A DNA stretch of 64,000 bases. Source: Alphaproteobacteria bacterium. Its GTDB lineage: Bacteria; Pseudomonadota; Alphaproteobacteria; Micropepsales; Micropepsaceae. Location: positions 186,001-250,000 of the forward strand of contig JAFARO010000017.1 of NCBI GenBank assembly GCA_019245415.1, written 5' to 3'. Under the pieces are notes generated by a model, which saw nothing but the letters and a program-made list of their open reading frames with translations, ran no database searches and was not told where the DNA came from. A program made the translations under genes and the position numbers. Each line of letters begins with the position of its first letter. The first letter of the stretch is position 1. This document shows positions 34,213-43,200 of this stretch, in pieces.

Positions 34213-35651
34213 ACCGAGTTCATCAGGAAATCATAGTGCTGAGCAGCGAGTAGCAGGGCCGCCTTTCCCGCAGGCAGCATTGGCTTTGTTCTCGGCATTT
34301 CGGCCTGCGTCACTAGTTCCTCGCGACTGAGATCAATGTACTTTGCCGTACCTTCGTAGTTGGTCTCGATGTGAAGTTCGGTGGCGGTGTCGATTTTTTG
34401 CCAATCAACGACGATCCCCGCAAGTATCTCCGGCTTAGTGGTCACGGGGTCCAAGCCCACGCCAAAAAGAAAGACTTTCGCAGCCCCTTTCCGGAAAACC
34501 TTATCAATTAGCGGCTTAATCTCGGGGTGCTCAATGAAATCACCACCGCCCTTGATGAGTTTGTGGGCTTCTTCCTTATCGAACAGTTCTTCGCAAAACT
34601 CACGTACAATCGTTCGCCAGATAGACCATTCATTGTTGTTCCCGAATTCCTTTGCTGGCTGATGCCCTCCGGCAGGAACAACGTGAAAGGTGTTCCTCGC
34701 TTCCAGTGCGTCTCCACGCCGATCATGCAGTACGAACTGATGAGGCGCAGAAACGCGCGATCTAGAACGATTGCCGCGGTAGTAGTTCTTCAGCAACAGG
34801 ATACAATTCACCCCGGCGAAGGCTGATCGCTGCCGGAAATCGAAGATGCGGTCGGCGGGGCCGCGCCTTGGCAGTTTGCTGGGTGTCACTCCTGGATTTC
34901 TGAGCGCGAAGTCCGCAAGTTCGGCACTCATCGCCTCTAGCGAATCCACATAATTGAAGTATTTGGTGGGCCCGAACGTAAAATCGAGCCGATCGCTGCC
35001 GCGAGTAATCTTGAGAACTCGATAGCTATCGCCATTCCACCGAAGCCTCCTACGCTCCAAGGCGCGGGTCGCGATTGCTTGATAGCCAATATTAAGCCCT
35101 TCAAGGGGTGCCGGGACTGGATCGATGGTGAACATATCGCGTTCCGGTAACGGGTCGTGTTCTGCCAACTCTTGAGGCGTGCTCAGAATCCACTCACGTT
35201 TGCCAATCAACGGAAATGTTGGAAGTTCATCGGCTGTCGAGTGATAGCGCTTACCCAATTCCGCAAGCGAACTTCGGTTGTTGGTGACAAACCGCGTGGC
35301 ATCAACCCACCGGTCGCGGGCCGCCTTAATGCGCTTTGTGGCGTCTTCAAATTCCGCGAAGGTTGGCAACGTCAGTATCTCAGCGGTCAGGTCGGGGTAC
35401 ACAAGCGTCAACGCCCTTATCAGGGGAAAAGAAACGCTTGATTCCTTCCCGATGGCTCTGACCCAGGTTCTTTCAGATTGGCCTGTGAGCGGGGCCACGT
35501 GTACCCACAACTCGGAAACATTCCTGATCGCCGCGCTGAGCGGCACGCCAAACGGCGGATGCACGATTTCCTCATTCGGCTCGAGGAACTTGATGCACCA
35601 ATCGATCCGTTCCCCAAATCGCTCAAGGTGAAAATTGGAACCGGTTTTCAT
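34209..35651 (-). CDS. Nudix-box protein paired with HAD hydrolase
   Basis: 480 residues. The C-terminal third carries a Nudix-like box: FHVVPAGGHQP, then WRTIVREFCEELFD, which fits the REUXEE core of the Nudix motif. The N-terminal 280 residues match nothing recognised and have mixed helix and strand. ATG 35651 is used because GGAG lies 6 bp upstream; in-frame ATGs at 35663 and 35690 are weaker. Together with the HAD gene it could process a nucleotide derivative, either signal or phage-modified base; this is inference. Confidence 0.6.
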   Translation of the reverse strand: MKTGSNFHLERFGERIDWCIKFLEPNEEIVHPPFGVPLSAAIRNVSELWVHVAPLTGQSERTWVRAIGKESSVSFPLIRALTLVYPDLTAEILTLPTFAEFEDATKRIKAARDRWVDATRFVTNNRSSLAELGKRYHSTADELPTFPLIGKREWILSTPQELAEHDPLPERDMFTIDPVPAPLEGLNIGYQAIATRALERRRLRWNGDSYRVLKITRGSDRLDFTFGPTKYFNYVDSLEAMSAELADFALRNPGVTPSKLPRRGPADRIFDFRQRSAFAGVNCILLLKNYYRGNRSRSRVSAPHQFVLHDRRGDALEARNTFHVVPAGGHQPAKEFGNNNEWSIWRTIVREFCEELFDKEEAHKLIKGGGDFIEHPEIKPLIDKVFRKGAAKVFLFGVGLDPVTTKPEILAGIVVDWQKIDTATELHIETNYEGTAKYIDLSREELVTQAEMPRTKPMLPAGKAALLLAAQHYDFLMNSV

Positions 35652-35796
35652 GGGCTGCTCCATGCGTTGCCCTAGCACTGAGAAGTGCAAAACGAAAAGA
35701 GGCTACCGCCATTTACCGCCACAATGGCCAAACTTGGCGGATGCAGAGGTTGGAATTGTGCTGATTTTACGAGGCTCCCCAACGGAGGAGCTGATC

Positions 35797-35910
35797 ATGC
35801 GGGAATTATTTTACGCTATCGCGGTGGCAGTTTTGGCCGGTATTGTCCAGGCTTTGTTGGCCGGCCTTTTCAGTCACTTCGTCTGCATCCTGCACATCTA
35901 CTGCGCCTAG
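35797..35910 (+). CDS. 37-residue hydrophobic peptide, toxin-like
   Basis: ATG at 35797 is preceded by CGGAGGAG with ideal spacing, and the frame ends at TAG 35908-35910. The product, MRELFYAIAVAVLAGIVQAL then LAGLFSHFVCILHIYCA, is one long hydrophobic helix, like Ldr/Fst-type type I toxins in character but without sequence identity that I can claim. It is divergent from the Nudix gene. A perfect hairpin follows at 35927-35953. Confidence 0.55.
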   Translation: MRELFYAIAVAVLAGIVQALLAGLFSHFVCILHIYCA

Positions 35911-35926
35911 CAAGGCTTCAAACGAG

Positions 35927-35953
35927 CCCCTCGGTCTTCGCCGGGCCGAGGGG
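35927..35953. terminator. Hairpin between small peptide and convergent gene
   Basis: CCCCTCGG (35927-35934) and CCGAGGGG (35946-35953) form a perfect 8-bp stem with an 11-base loop. It lies 16 bp after the stop of the 37-residue peptide and 5 bp past the end of the leftward gene. No long T run follows, though GTTTG lies after it in the leftward direction. Confidence 0.55.
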
Positions 35954-35958
35954 GACCG

Positions 35959-36933
35959 TCACCCCGCTTGCAACGGTTGTTGATTGCAATGAGGTGCCGA
36001 TGGGTCGCGGGAGATGGCTTCGCAAACCTCTTTGTCGCTATGCGTTGGAGATACCAGCCGTGCAAGCGCTCTCCTGAATTCCAGCAAGGCCAACTTTCCT
36101 TGATCCGAACTGTCATAATCGAAGCGAAGGATCATCGATTCCCAATAGGCCGGCGGGCCGTAAGGAGTCGCAATACCCTTACCCGTCGAAATTTCTTGTG
36201 TTACGGCAATACAATCACCGGATATGCAGCTGACTCTGACCACCGGTTGCCCTTCGTTATGTTCAACAATAGTCGCAGGAGATAGGTCGTGCAGTGCTGC
36301 ATGGTAGGAGTAGATTCGGGGCGGTTCAGGAATGCCACTGGGGTCTCGCGCTTCTGGAACTTCGGTATCGATAACTTCTATACTGTCCGCGGTGACGGTA
36401 GCTTGGTTGTTTCCCTCCGCTGGCTGTAAAATCCGTGTTGTGTAGGTTCCGTGATCCAGAAGGCTTTGATGAACGGTTAGGGCATCTGCGTGGCGATCTT
36501 CTTCTGAATAGGCAGCTTGGATTGTCGGAAGGTACTCGGGCGGTACGTGGCCATTGGGCCACAAATGCATGATGGTTTGAGTCTTGACGCATTCCTGATA
36601 CTGCCGAAAAATATCATTGCCCGAATGGCCAGCGGTGATTTTCTTTATGACCGCGCCAAGGGTATTGCGTCCTACCTTTGTTTTTGCGTGCACGTGAGAC
36701 ATATAGTCGGTCAGGCCGGCCTCGACTTCGCTCGTAACTTGATCGCTTAGTCCGCCCGCACACAGCTCGACGATTCGTTCCGCGTCACTTCGTTCGGATG
36801 CCTCATGCGGATTTGGTGCCTCGCGATAAAGCAGCAAGTAAATAGTGCCGACAGTGACGGCAATTAGAACCAGCAATAAGGCAATTACGATGAGCCATCT
36901 GTTTGCGCCCGGCTTTCCCCTTCTGGGTGCCAT
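35959..36933 (-). CDS. Membrane-anchored unknown protein
   Basis: 324 residues: a basic N-terminus, one transmembrane helix (WLIVIALLLVLIAVTVGTIY, about residues 13-32) and an extracytoplasmic region of about 290 residues with several cysteines (VELCAGG, YQECVKT, RVSCISGDC, EVCEAIS). No family recognised. ATG at 36933 precedes the single helix as expected for a signal-anchored protein. AT-richer than the chromosome. Confidence 0.55.
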   Translation of the reverse strand: MAPRRGKPGANRWLIVIALLLVLIAVTVGTIYLLLYREAPNPHEASERSDAERIVELCAGGLSDQVTSEVEAGLTDYMSHVHAKTKVGRNTLGAVIKKITAGHSGNDIFRQYQECVKTQTIMHLWPNGHVPPEYLPTIQAAYSEEDRHADALTVHQSLLDHGTYTTRILQPAEGNNQATVTADSIEVIDTEVPEARDPSGIPEPPRIYSYHAALHDLSPATIVEHNEGQPVVRVSCISGDCIAVTQEISTGKGIATPYGPPAYWESMILRFDYDSSDQGKLALLEFRRALARLVSPTHSDKEVCEAISRDPSAPHCNQQPLQAG

Positions 36934-37280
36934 GATATTCCCCTTTTTACAGCTTTCCCTCGTGATCTCGATCTTAGAGCTTCAGCGCAATCCGGAAGGG
37001 CGGTATCAGCGCTTGAGCTACCTCTAAAAACGAAAACCCGCGCAATGCTCCTTAAGATCGCGCATATAGCCCGGTTGACCCTCGCCTCAAAAGCAAGAGC
37101 TTGAAGCACTGGCCAAAACGCAATTTTTGGCCGAGTGGGCTACAATTGAGAAAATGGGTGGAATCCGTTTGTCAGTTGGTCATTGGTATCGACAGGCGCA
37201 GATTCTTATGGCCAGAAAATTCGCCTTCTGCTATGGCTTAAGTCAAAGAAATTCTACTTTTCTGTCGATCTGGCGGCCTA
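36934..37280. other. Gap before fic with duplicated start-region motif
   Basis: 347 bp. ATGGCCAGAAAATTCGCC at 37208-37225 nearly repeats the first 18 bases of the fic gene, ATGGCTAGAAATTCGCTC (37281-37298). The upstream copy opens a 26-codon frame (MARKFAFCYGLSQR...) whose stop at 37286-37288 overlaps the fic start. GAAAATTC and AGAAATTC elements recur. It may be a leader peptide, a duplicated operator or both. Confidence 0.35.
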
Positions 37281-38762
37281 ATGGCTAGAAATTCGCTCGA
37301 TGATCTGCCGGAGACCTTTGTCTCCACCACCGCCATCAGCCGGCTGGTATCCAAGGCCGTGCGCGACAACCGGCTGCGGCGGCTGGCTTCGCGTCTTTAC
37401 ACAAAGGACCTGAATTCGAAGCCCGAAACGCTGGTGCGCGCCAACCTCTGGCAGATCATCGCCGGATATTTTCCCGACGCGCTCATTGCCGATCGCACTG
37501 CCATCGAGGCGGCCCCTGCAAAGGACGGTTCCGTATTTCTGGTTTCCAACGCAGCCGCAAGCGATATCAAACTGCCATCGATCACCTTGCGGCCTCGGCA
37601 GGGCGCTCCGGCGCAGGAAGGAGACTTGCCTTTCATGGGCGCGGTTCGCTTCTCGTCGCGCGCGCGCGCATTGCTCGACAATTTTGCGCCGAGCCGAGGC
37701 CGCGGCTCTATCTCACGTACCCTCTCGAAATCCGAGATTGAAACCTACCTCGACCAGCTGCTGCGGCACTCCGGTGAGGATGAGTTGAACCGCCTGCGCG
37801 ACGAGGCACGAAAGATTGCACCCGTCATCGGCCGCGAGAAGGAGTTCGCAGCGCTTAACCGGATGATCGGTGCACTGCTCAACACCCAGACCGACAAGCT
37901 TCTGACGCCGGCGGCGCGCGCGCGCAGAAAAGGTGTTCCCTTCGATCCGGCGCGCCTTGAATTGTTCGAGTCGTTGCGCGCCGAGCTTCAACGCATGCCG
38001 CCACAAGTGCGGGCTGAACGTACCGGCGATGGCACCACGCTCCCCTTCTTCGAAGCGTATTTCTCCAACTTCATTGAGGGCACCGAATTCGCGGTCGACG
38101 AAGCGAAAGCGATTGTCTTCGAGAACCGCATCCCCAACGCGCGGCCGCAGGACGCGCACGACATTCTCGGCACCTACCGGATCGTGGCCGACAAAAATGA
38201 AATGTCGCGTCTGCCGCAGAGCTTTGCCGAGTTCGAGCGGCTGCTCAAACGCCGCCATGCCGAGATCATGCATGCCCGCCCGGACAAGGCTCCAGGCCGC
38301 TACAAGGAGGAAGCCAACCGCGCTGGCGCGACCACTTTCGTTGCGCCGGACCTCGTGCGCGGGACGCTGGAACAGGGATTCACTACCTATCGGAGCCTCA
38401 CCACACCGTTGCAGCGGGCGGTGTTCATGATGTTCCTCGTCTCGGAGGTGCATCCCTTTGCCGATGGCAATGGGCGCGTGGCGCGGATCATGATGAACGC
38501 GGAGCTTATCTCCGCAGGGGAGCAGCGCATCATCATTCCGACCATCTATCGGGGAAATTATCTCGGCGCTCTCAAGGCGATTTCCAACCGTACCAGTCCC
38601 GAGCCGCTGATCCGCATGCTGGATTTCGCGCAGCGCTTCACGCTTTCTGTCGATTGGACGAATTTCCACCGCGCGGAGGCGGAACTCAATGCGGCAAACG
38701 CCTTCGTGGACAGCGCCGAGGCCGAGGAGCGGGGCGTCAGGCTACGGTTGCCTTTGGGTTGA
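37281..38762 (+). CDS. Fic protein with own inhibitory motif
   Basis: 493 residues. The C-terminal Fic core carries HPFADGNGRVAR starting at His391, the complete AMP-transferase (or related nucleotide transfer) motif. The helix with SNFIEG (residues 262-267) matches the (S/T)xxxE(G/N) inhibitory motif, so activity is self-restrained (class II-like). The N-terminal 160 residues resemble the AbiEi/type IV antitoxin winged-helix plan (TTAISRLVSKAVRDNRLRRL, later RPRQGAPA), suggesting DNA binding or self-regulation. It is followed 6 bp later by a possible nuclease gene. Probable stress or phage-defence role. Confidence 0.85.
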   Translation: MARNSLDDLPETFVSTTAISRLVSKAVRDNRLRRLASRLYTKDLNSKPETLVRANLWQIIAGYFPDALIADRTAIEAAPAKDGSVFLVSNAAASDIKLPSITLRPRQGAPAQEGDLPFMGAVRFSSRARALLDNFAPSRGRGSISRTLSKSEIETYLDQLLRHSGEDELNRLRDEARKIAPVIGREKEFAALNRMIGALLNTQTDKLLTPAARARRKGVPFDPARLELFESLRAELQRMPPQVRAERTGDGTTLPFFEAYFSNFIEGTEFAVDEAKAIVFENRIPNARPQDAHDILGTYRIVADKNEMSRLPQSFAEFERLLKRRHAEIMHARPDKAPGRYKEEANRAGATTFVAPDLVRGTLEQGFTTYRSLTTPLQRAVFMMFLVSEVHPFADGNGRVARIMMNAELISAGEQRIIIPTIYRGNYLGALKAISNRTSPEPLIRMLDFAQRFTLSVDWTNFHRAEAELNAANAFVDSAEAEERGVRLRLPLG

Positions 38763-38768
38763 CCTGCC

Positions 38769-39326
38769 ATGCCCATTCTTTCGCGCCGCCGCCTCCAATC
38801 GATGCTCGATGAATTTGGCCCATGGCTGACCAAGCCCCAGGCCGCTCATCTCGTGAGCCGCCTCGATCACCGAAACCCCGATAGCTCCATACCCGCCGAG
38901 TATGAACTTCTGGTCGGCTGGGCCGTATCGCAGGTCGCAGACTTGAAAGCGGAGCCGCGATACGGCCGCAGGAAGCCGGATTTCGAGTCGTCGGATTTGT
39001 TTCCCGACCGCCCTGCCGTCATTGAGGTCGTAACACTTTCGGACGAAGGACTGTCGGACGAATCCCTCATGCAGCGCACTGCAAACATCATCAATCAGTT
39101 CGCCGCCCGGGTAAGGCGCAATGCGAGTAGAAATCTACACTGCACATTCCATGACAGGTCGGGATATCGCCGCGTCCCCCTGCGGGAGCCTTTAGGACCT
39201 TTCACCCATCGCAGCCAGTATTGGCGACAGCGACTTGCCTCGAACAATTTCGAGCTTACCCATCAGCATGAAGCGAAATTGCGCGCGTGGCTGGCGAAAT
39301 GGCCGCCGTCATCGCCCTTCACCTAA
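38769..39326 (+). CDS. Possible PD-(D/E)XK-like N-terminal half of a split gene
   Basis: 185 residues. AEYELLVGWA (Glu45), GRRKPDF (Pro70-Asp71) and PAVIEVVTL (Glu86) resemble the core of a PD-(D/E)XK nuclease, but Val replaces the expected Lys after the Glu. The C-terminal end (KLRAWLAKWPPSSPFT) runs into an overlapping frame that continues with apparent structure at 39287-40126. Either these are two coupled genes overlapping by 40 bp or a frameshift has split one gene. Starts 6 bp after fic. Confidence 0.5.
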   Translation: MPILSRRRLQSMLDEFGPWLTKPQAAHLVSRLDHRNPDSSIPAEYELLVGWAVSQVADLKAEPRYGRRKPDFESSDLFPDRPAVIEVVTLSDEGLSDESLMQRTANIINQFAARVRRNASRNLHCTFHDRSGYRRVPLREPLGPFTHRSQYWRQRLASNNFELTHQHEAKLRAWLAKWPPSSPFT

Positions 39327-40126
39327 CAGACAAGAACACGGCCGTCACGATCACCTGGCAGGAGTGGGTTCATCCGCGTCTCAAGACATTTTCCTCAATG
39401 CCGAGCTTGGCTTTCGATTTGCACGACAATCCGCTGTATGATGCTTTGAAACAGAAGGCCAAGCAGCTTTCCGAAGCACCGGCTAGCCATCTAAAGTGCA
39501 TTATTCTCGGCGACGCCGGTTGCAGGCTCCTTCACAAACCAAAAGAGCGGTCGCAGCAGACAGTGTCGGGGGCTCAGATAATCTTTGACTTCGTGCGCCA
39601 CTCGGACGTCGACATCGTCTGCATTCTAAGCCCGCGCCGCCACAACGAGCACATCATCTCAGCGCACAACAATCCGCGTCGATGGTTCGTTGAAGTCTAT
39701 GATTCGGAGCAAAGTCCGGAGGGTTACTACAGCAGGCTCAGCGAGGCGGCGTTGCGATTGCCGCCGCCTCAGCTCCATGGCTTCCAGGCCCGTTCATTCG
39801 CGCAGCAAGGAATGCTCTCTCCTCAAGGCCGGGGACAATATCTTCCACTCAGCTATTCAGGAGGACAGAAAGGTATGACTATCCGGATTTCCGCGCGCGG
39901 TGTACTCGAATTGCTCGCCGGATGCATGAACCCTTCCGAAATTGGCACCTGGCTTATCCGTGGCGACAATCTGTTCGCCCAGCGACTGGCGCAGGGATAT
40001 GCGATTTCCAGCATCAAGCTTGAACCAAAGGGCCCAGATGATGATGACGATTATGTGGTGATCACACTGGCACCCGACCCTAACGCTTCGCCGCTGCGGC
40101 TTCCGCTGACACTGCGCAATGATTGA
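39287..40126 (+). CDS. Unknown protein, likely C-terminal half of split gene
   Basis: 279 residues from GTG 39287 (ATG 39299 is also possible); no ribosome binding site at either. It overlaps the preceding frame by 40 bp in the +1/-1 related frame. Contents: a Rossmann-like or nuclease-like beta/alpha pattern (KCIILGDAGCRLLHK, DVDIVCILSPRRHNE, WFVEVYDSEQSPEGYYSRL) and a beta-rich end. No family recognised. The lack of an independent start signal favours a frameshifted single gene of about 450 residues. Confidence 0.5.
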   Translation: MAGEMAAVIALHLTDKNTAVTITWQEWVHPRLKTFSSMPSLAFDLHDNPLYDALKQKAKQLSEAPASHLKCIILGDAGCRLLHKPKERSQQTVSGAQIIFDFVRHSDVDIVCILSPRRHNEHIISAHNNPRRWFVEVYDSEQSPEGYYSRLSEAALRLPPPQLHGFQARSFAQQGMLSPQGRGQYLPLSYSGGQKGMTIRISARGVLELLAGCMNPSEIGTWLIRGDNLFAQRLAQGYAISSIKLEPKGPDDDDDYVVITLAPDPNASPLRLPLTLRND

Positions 40127-40211
40127 TGGCCGACCAAGGCCGCCGCCGATTAGAGCTTGAGTGCGATTGTCCTATGCGAATAAGCTACGACCAACTTAGT
40201 TGAAGACGTTC

Positions 40212-43200
40212 ATGCTCACGAATCGGTTTTCAAGCCTGAGACTAGCTCCCGCCGAGACTCGAAGCACTCTGAGGGATCGCTTTCGCCGATTTCTGCCGGT
40301 TTCAGCGACATCGGTTCACTCCTCGCCACCACGTATTGCGCTTGCAGACGAGAAACTGCTCAAACTTCTCGCTAACACAACACTTGAATTGGCAAATGAG
40401 GAGACCCGTGTCAGGGCTTTGTTTAACAATTCGAAATCCGCGAATGAACCGACGTTTGACCAGCGCGTCTCGGACGGTTGGTTTCGAATTTTCTGGGGCC
40501 GTGTCTGGGTAGGAAGAAATCTGTCCCGAGTGGTCCACGACCTCGCTAAAGCGGAGCCGCTAACTGCCTTCGCTACCTTTGTCAAAGCGCGCTTCGATGT
40601 GACCTATCGGTTTGGGCCCGCGGTTCTCAATGATCCTCAATTAAGTGAAATCGCAAAGTCAGTTCGAAACGGCGATATCAAGCTCCGAGAAATCGGAAGC
40701 GAAACCCCAGCATGGGTAGCTGCACGCCTCTGGGATCGGTCCTATCAGAACTTCGCTAGCGAATGCGCGGCACTCAGAGTCTGGATGGATAAATGGGAAA
40801 TCCTTGGGAGCCCCAGCTTCATACCTTCTGCCGCTTGGACCGGGCCCGCATACAGGGCCTTTATGGACGGCGTAACCCAAGCACTTTGCCAAGGCGATCT
40901 TCTGGACTGGAAGGGCTTGCGCAACAGAATTGCCAAGGAACATGGGATCGCGGCGGGACGCACGTCAGATGACCTAGTGGACCATTTACCCGTCACACCC
41001 TCAACGCTGGTAGATCGCGCATTGTGGTTCGAAGACCATCTTGTGGAGCGATCCCTGCTCGCTCCGTTCAGCGAACTTGATGATATCTCCGGTATCGTGC
41101 GCTTGCTGGTAAATGATGTGGAGTTCACAACTGAAGGGGCTCCTCCACATCATGTCGTTCGGACTCTCACCGATCACGCAATTTCGCGACCGGAACTTCT
41201 GCTTCTGCTTCTTTTCAGCTTTCAGACACGCCCGCTGATACTTGCCGACCTGCTGCTCTATCCGCCCGCCTCGGCGCTTGCGTGCCTAGTGATCGCGCGA
41301 TGGCACGCACCAGCGAGCGCTTGGGATCGAGAGCTCAAAGAACGCGATGACATGCAAACAAAATGCATCGCCTTCGACGATGCCAATTCGATTTTGGTCA
41401 AACTTTTGATTGATGGTCTTATTGCCCCCGAGGAATGCGCTTCCTTATTTCGATGGTTGCACCAAGAATATATGTTCCGAACACGCGGAGAAGTGCTCAC
41501 CGCTCGTCTCTTGCACACCATGCAAGACCATCTTCGGGATGCTACGCCTGAGATTCTCACGCGCGTTCTGATGGCCATTGGTGCGCAGGAGTCGCGAGGA
41601 GCGGTGGCAATAGCTGCTCTGGCCGCCCGTCTGGACATCATCGGCTTGGGTCAGCTTGCGGATCACATCGACCCGCTTCCTGTGCTCGCAGCCTATAAAG
41701 AAGCCGCCCAGCAATCGCGTGGGGCTCTGGCTTCCGGCGCTCTGGACGCGAGTGCATCTGTCGCGGTGTGCGAGCTCGCGTTGCGGACGGCGCCGCCAAT
41801 ACAAACGGCCTTTTTCTACCCAGTGGACATCAAGGATCGCCTCCGGGTAGCGAAAGCGTCCAAGGAGAATCCCTATACGGTCGAGGATGAGCTAGTCAGC
41901 GCCGTCAGAGCACAGCTTTTTATTCTCTGTCGCGCGATTTCCGATTGGAAATCCACCCCACCTGTCGAGCTTGTAAATGCGCTTGTGACAGCATTGAAGT
42001 TTGGGGCGCGCGCAGACCAGGACGGGGGAAGTGTCCCTGCTTTCGCCCCCCGTTATGAAACAAATGTCTATGCCGGACCTCGGCGCGACCGAATTGCGCC
42101 TGTGATCTGTGCCGCATTGTCGAAATTGCAAGGTCCTTCGCAATCTGCGCTGCTCGACGCGATTCTAGAGACCGATGAACCGGCGCACCTCGCGCAGCTA
42201 TTGGTTTTTGCACCGGCTAAGTGCAAGTCTCGGATCATCGCGCGCATCGAATCCCTTACACCTGAACAGGCCGGCGAAATCCGGTCACTGCCAGAGGCGC
42301 AAGCGCGGATTGAAGCACTGCTCAACGCTGAGCTAGTTGATGCGGCTTCTCTGTACATCGATGCGGAAGCAACGGTAACGACCCTCGGCAGGCCTCCCGG
42401 CCGTGCAATGCAGCGACTTCAGGCAACGCTTCGGCTCAATCTACTGCGAAACGACACCCTCGCTATCGCGGGTATCCAGCTACCCTCTGATCTCACTCCG
42501 GCAGAAAGAGGAGAGGCGGAGGAGCTAGTTAGATTTTATGTCGCCCTTTCCGCATTGAGCGATCCCAATGGCGACTTGATCGCATCCGAAGCGGCGCTCC
42601 GAGGGCTCCATGAGCGCCATCCACAAGTCCCTGCCTATGCAATAAATCTCTTTGCAGCCCGTATCAGTATTTTGTTGGGCAGCAATATGTTTGGGACGGT
42701 TCGTGGTGACGACGCCATACGAGCTCGAGAGATCCTGGCGGGAGCCGACGGAGCATTTCTCCGGATCAGATCGATAAGCATGTTCGATTCCGAAGTCATT
42801 ACATGCAACAAAGCCTTACTTCTACTTGCCATGGACCAGCCGCAGTCTGCACTAGATGTCTTGAACGCCACGCCGATCAGACGTCTTGCCGACCGCCACG
42901 CTGCCTATAGCGCTGTTGCAATGACCCGGCAGGATCGCACTGGGGAGGCTATTGCTGTTCTGAATCGGGCTCGCGAAGAATTTGGTGATTCCAAAGTTCT
43001 TCAGGTGGCGCGAGCGTTTATCGAAAATGGTTTCGCACCGCAGCTGCGTGCCGATGTCGTTGGAATTGATGATCCCATTCAGCGGATTAAGGCAGCCTTT
43101 GCCGATTTCTTTCGCATGGATGCAGTCCGGCAAGCCGAGGTCGTTCATTCGCCGAGCGAGCCGGATGCGTTTCGCCGTTTTATAGTCGATCAAATGCGTT

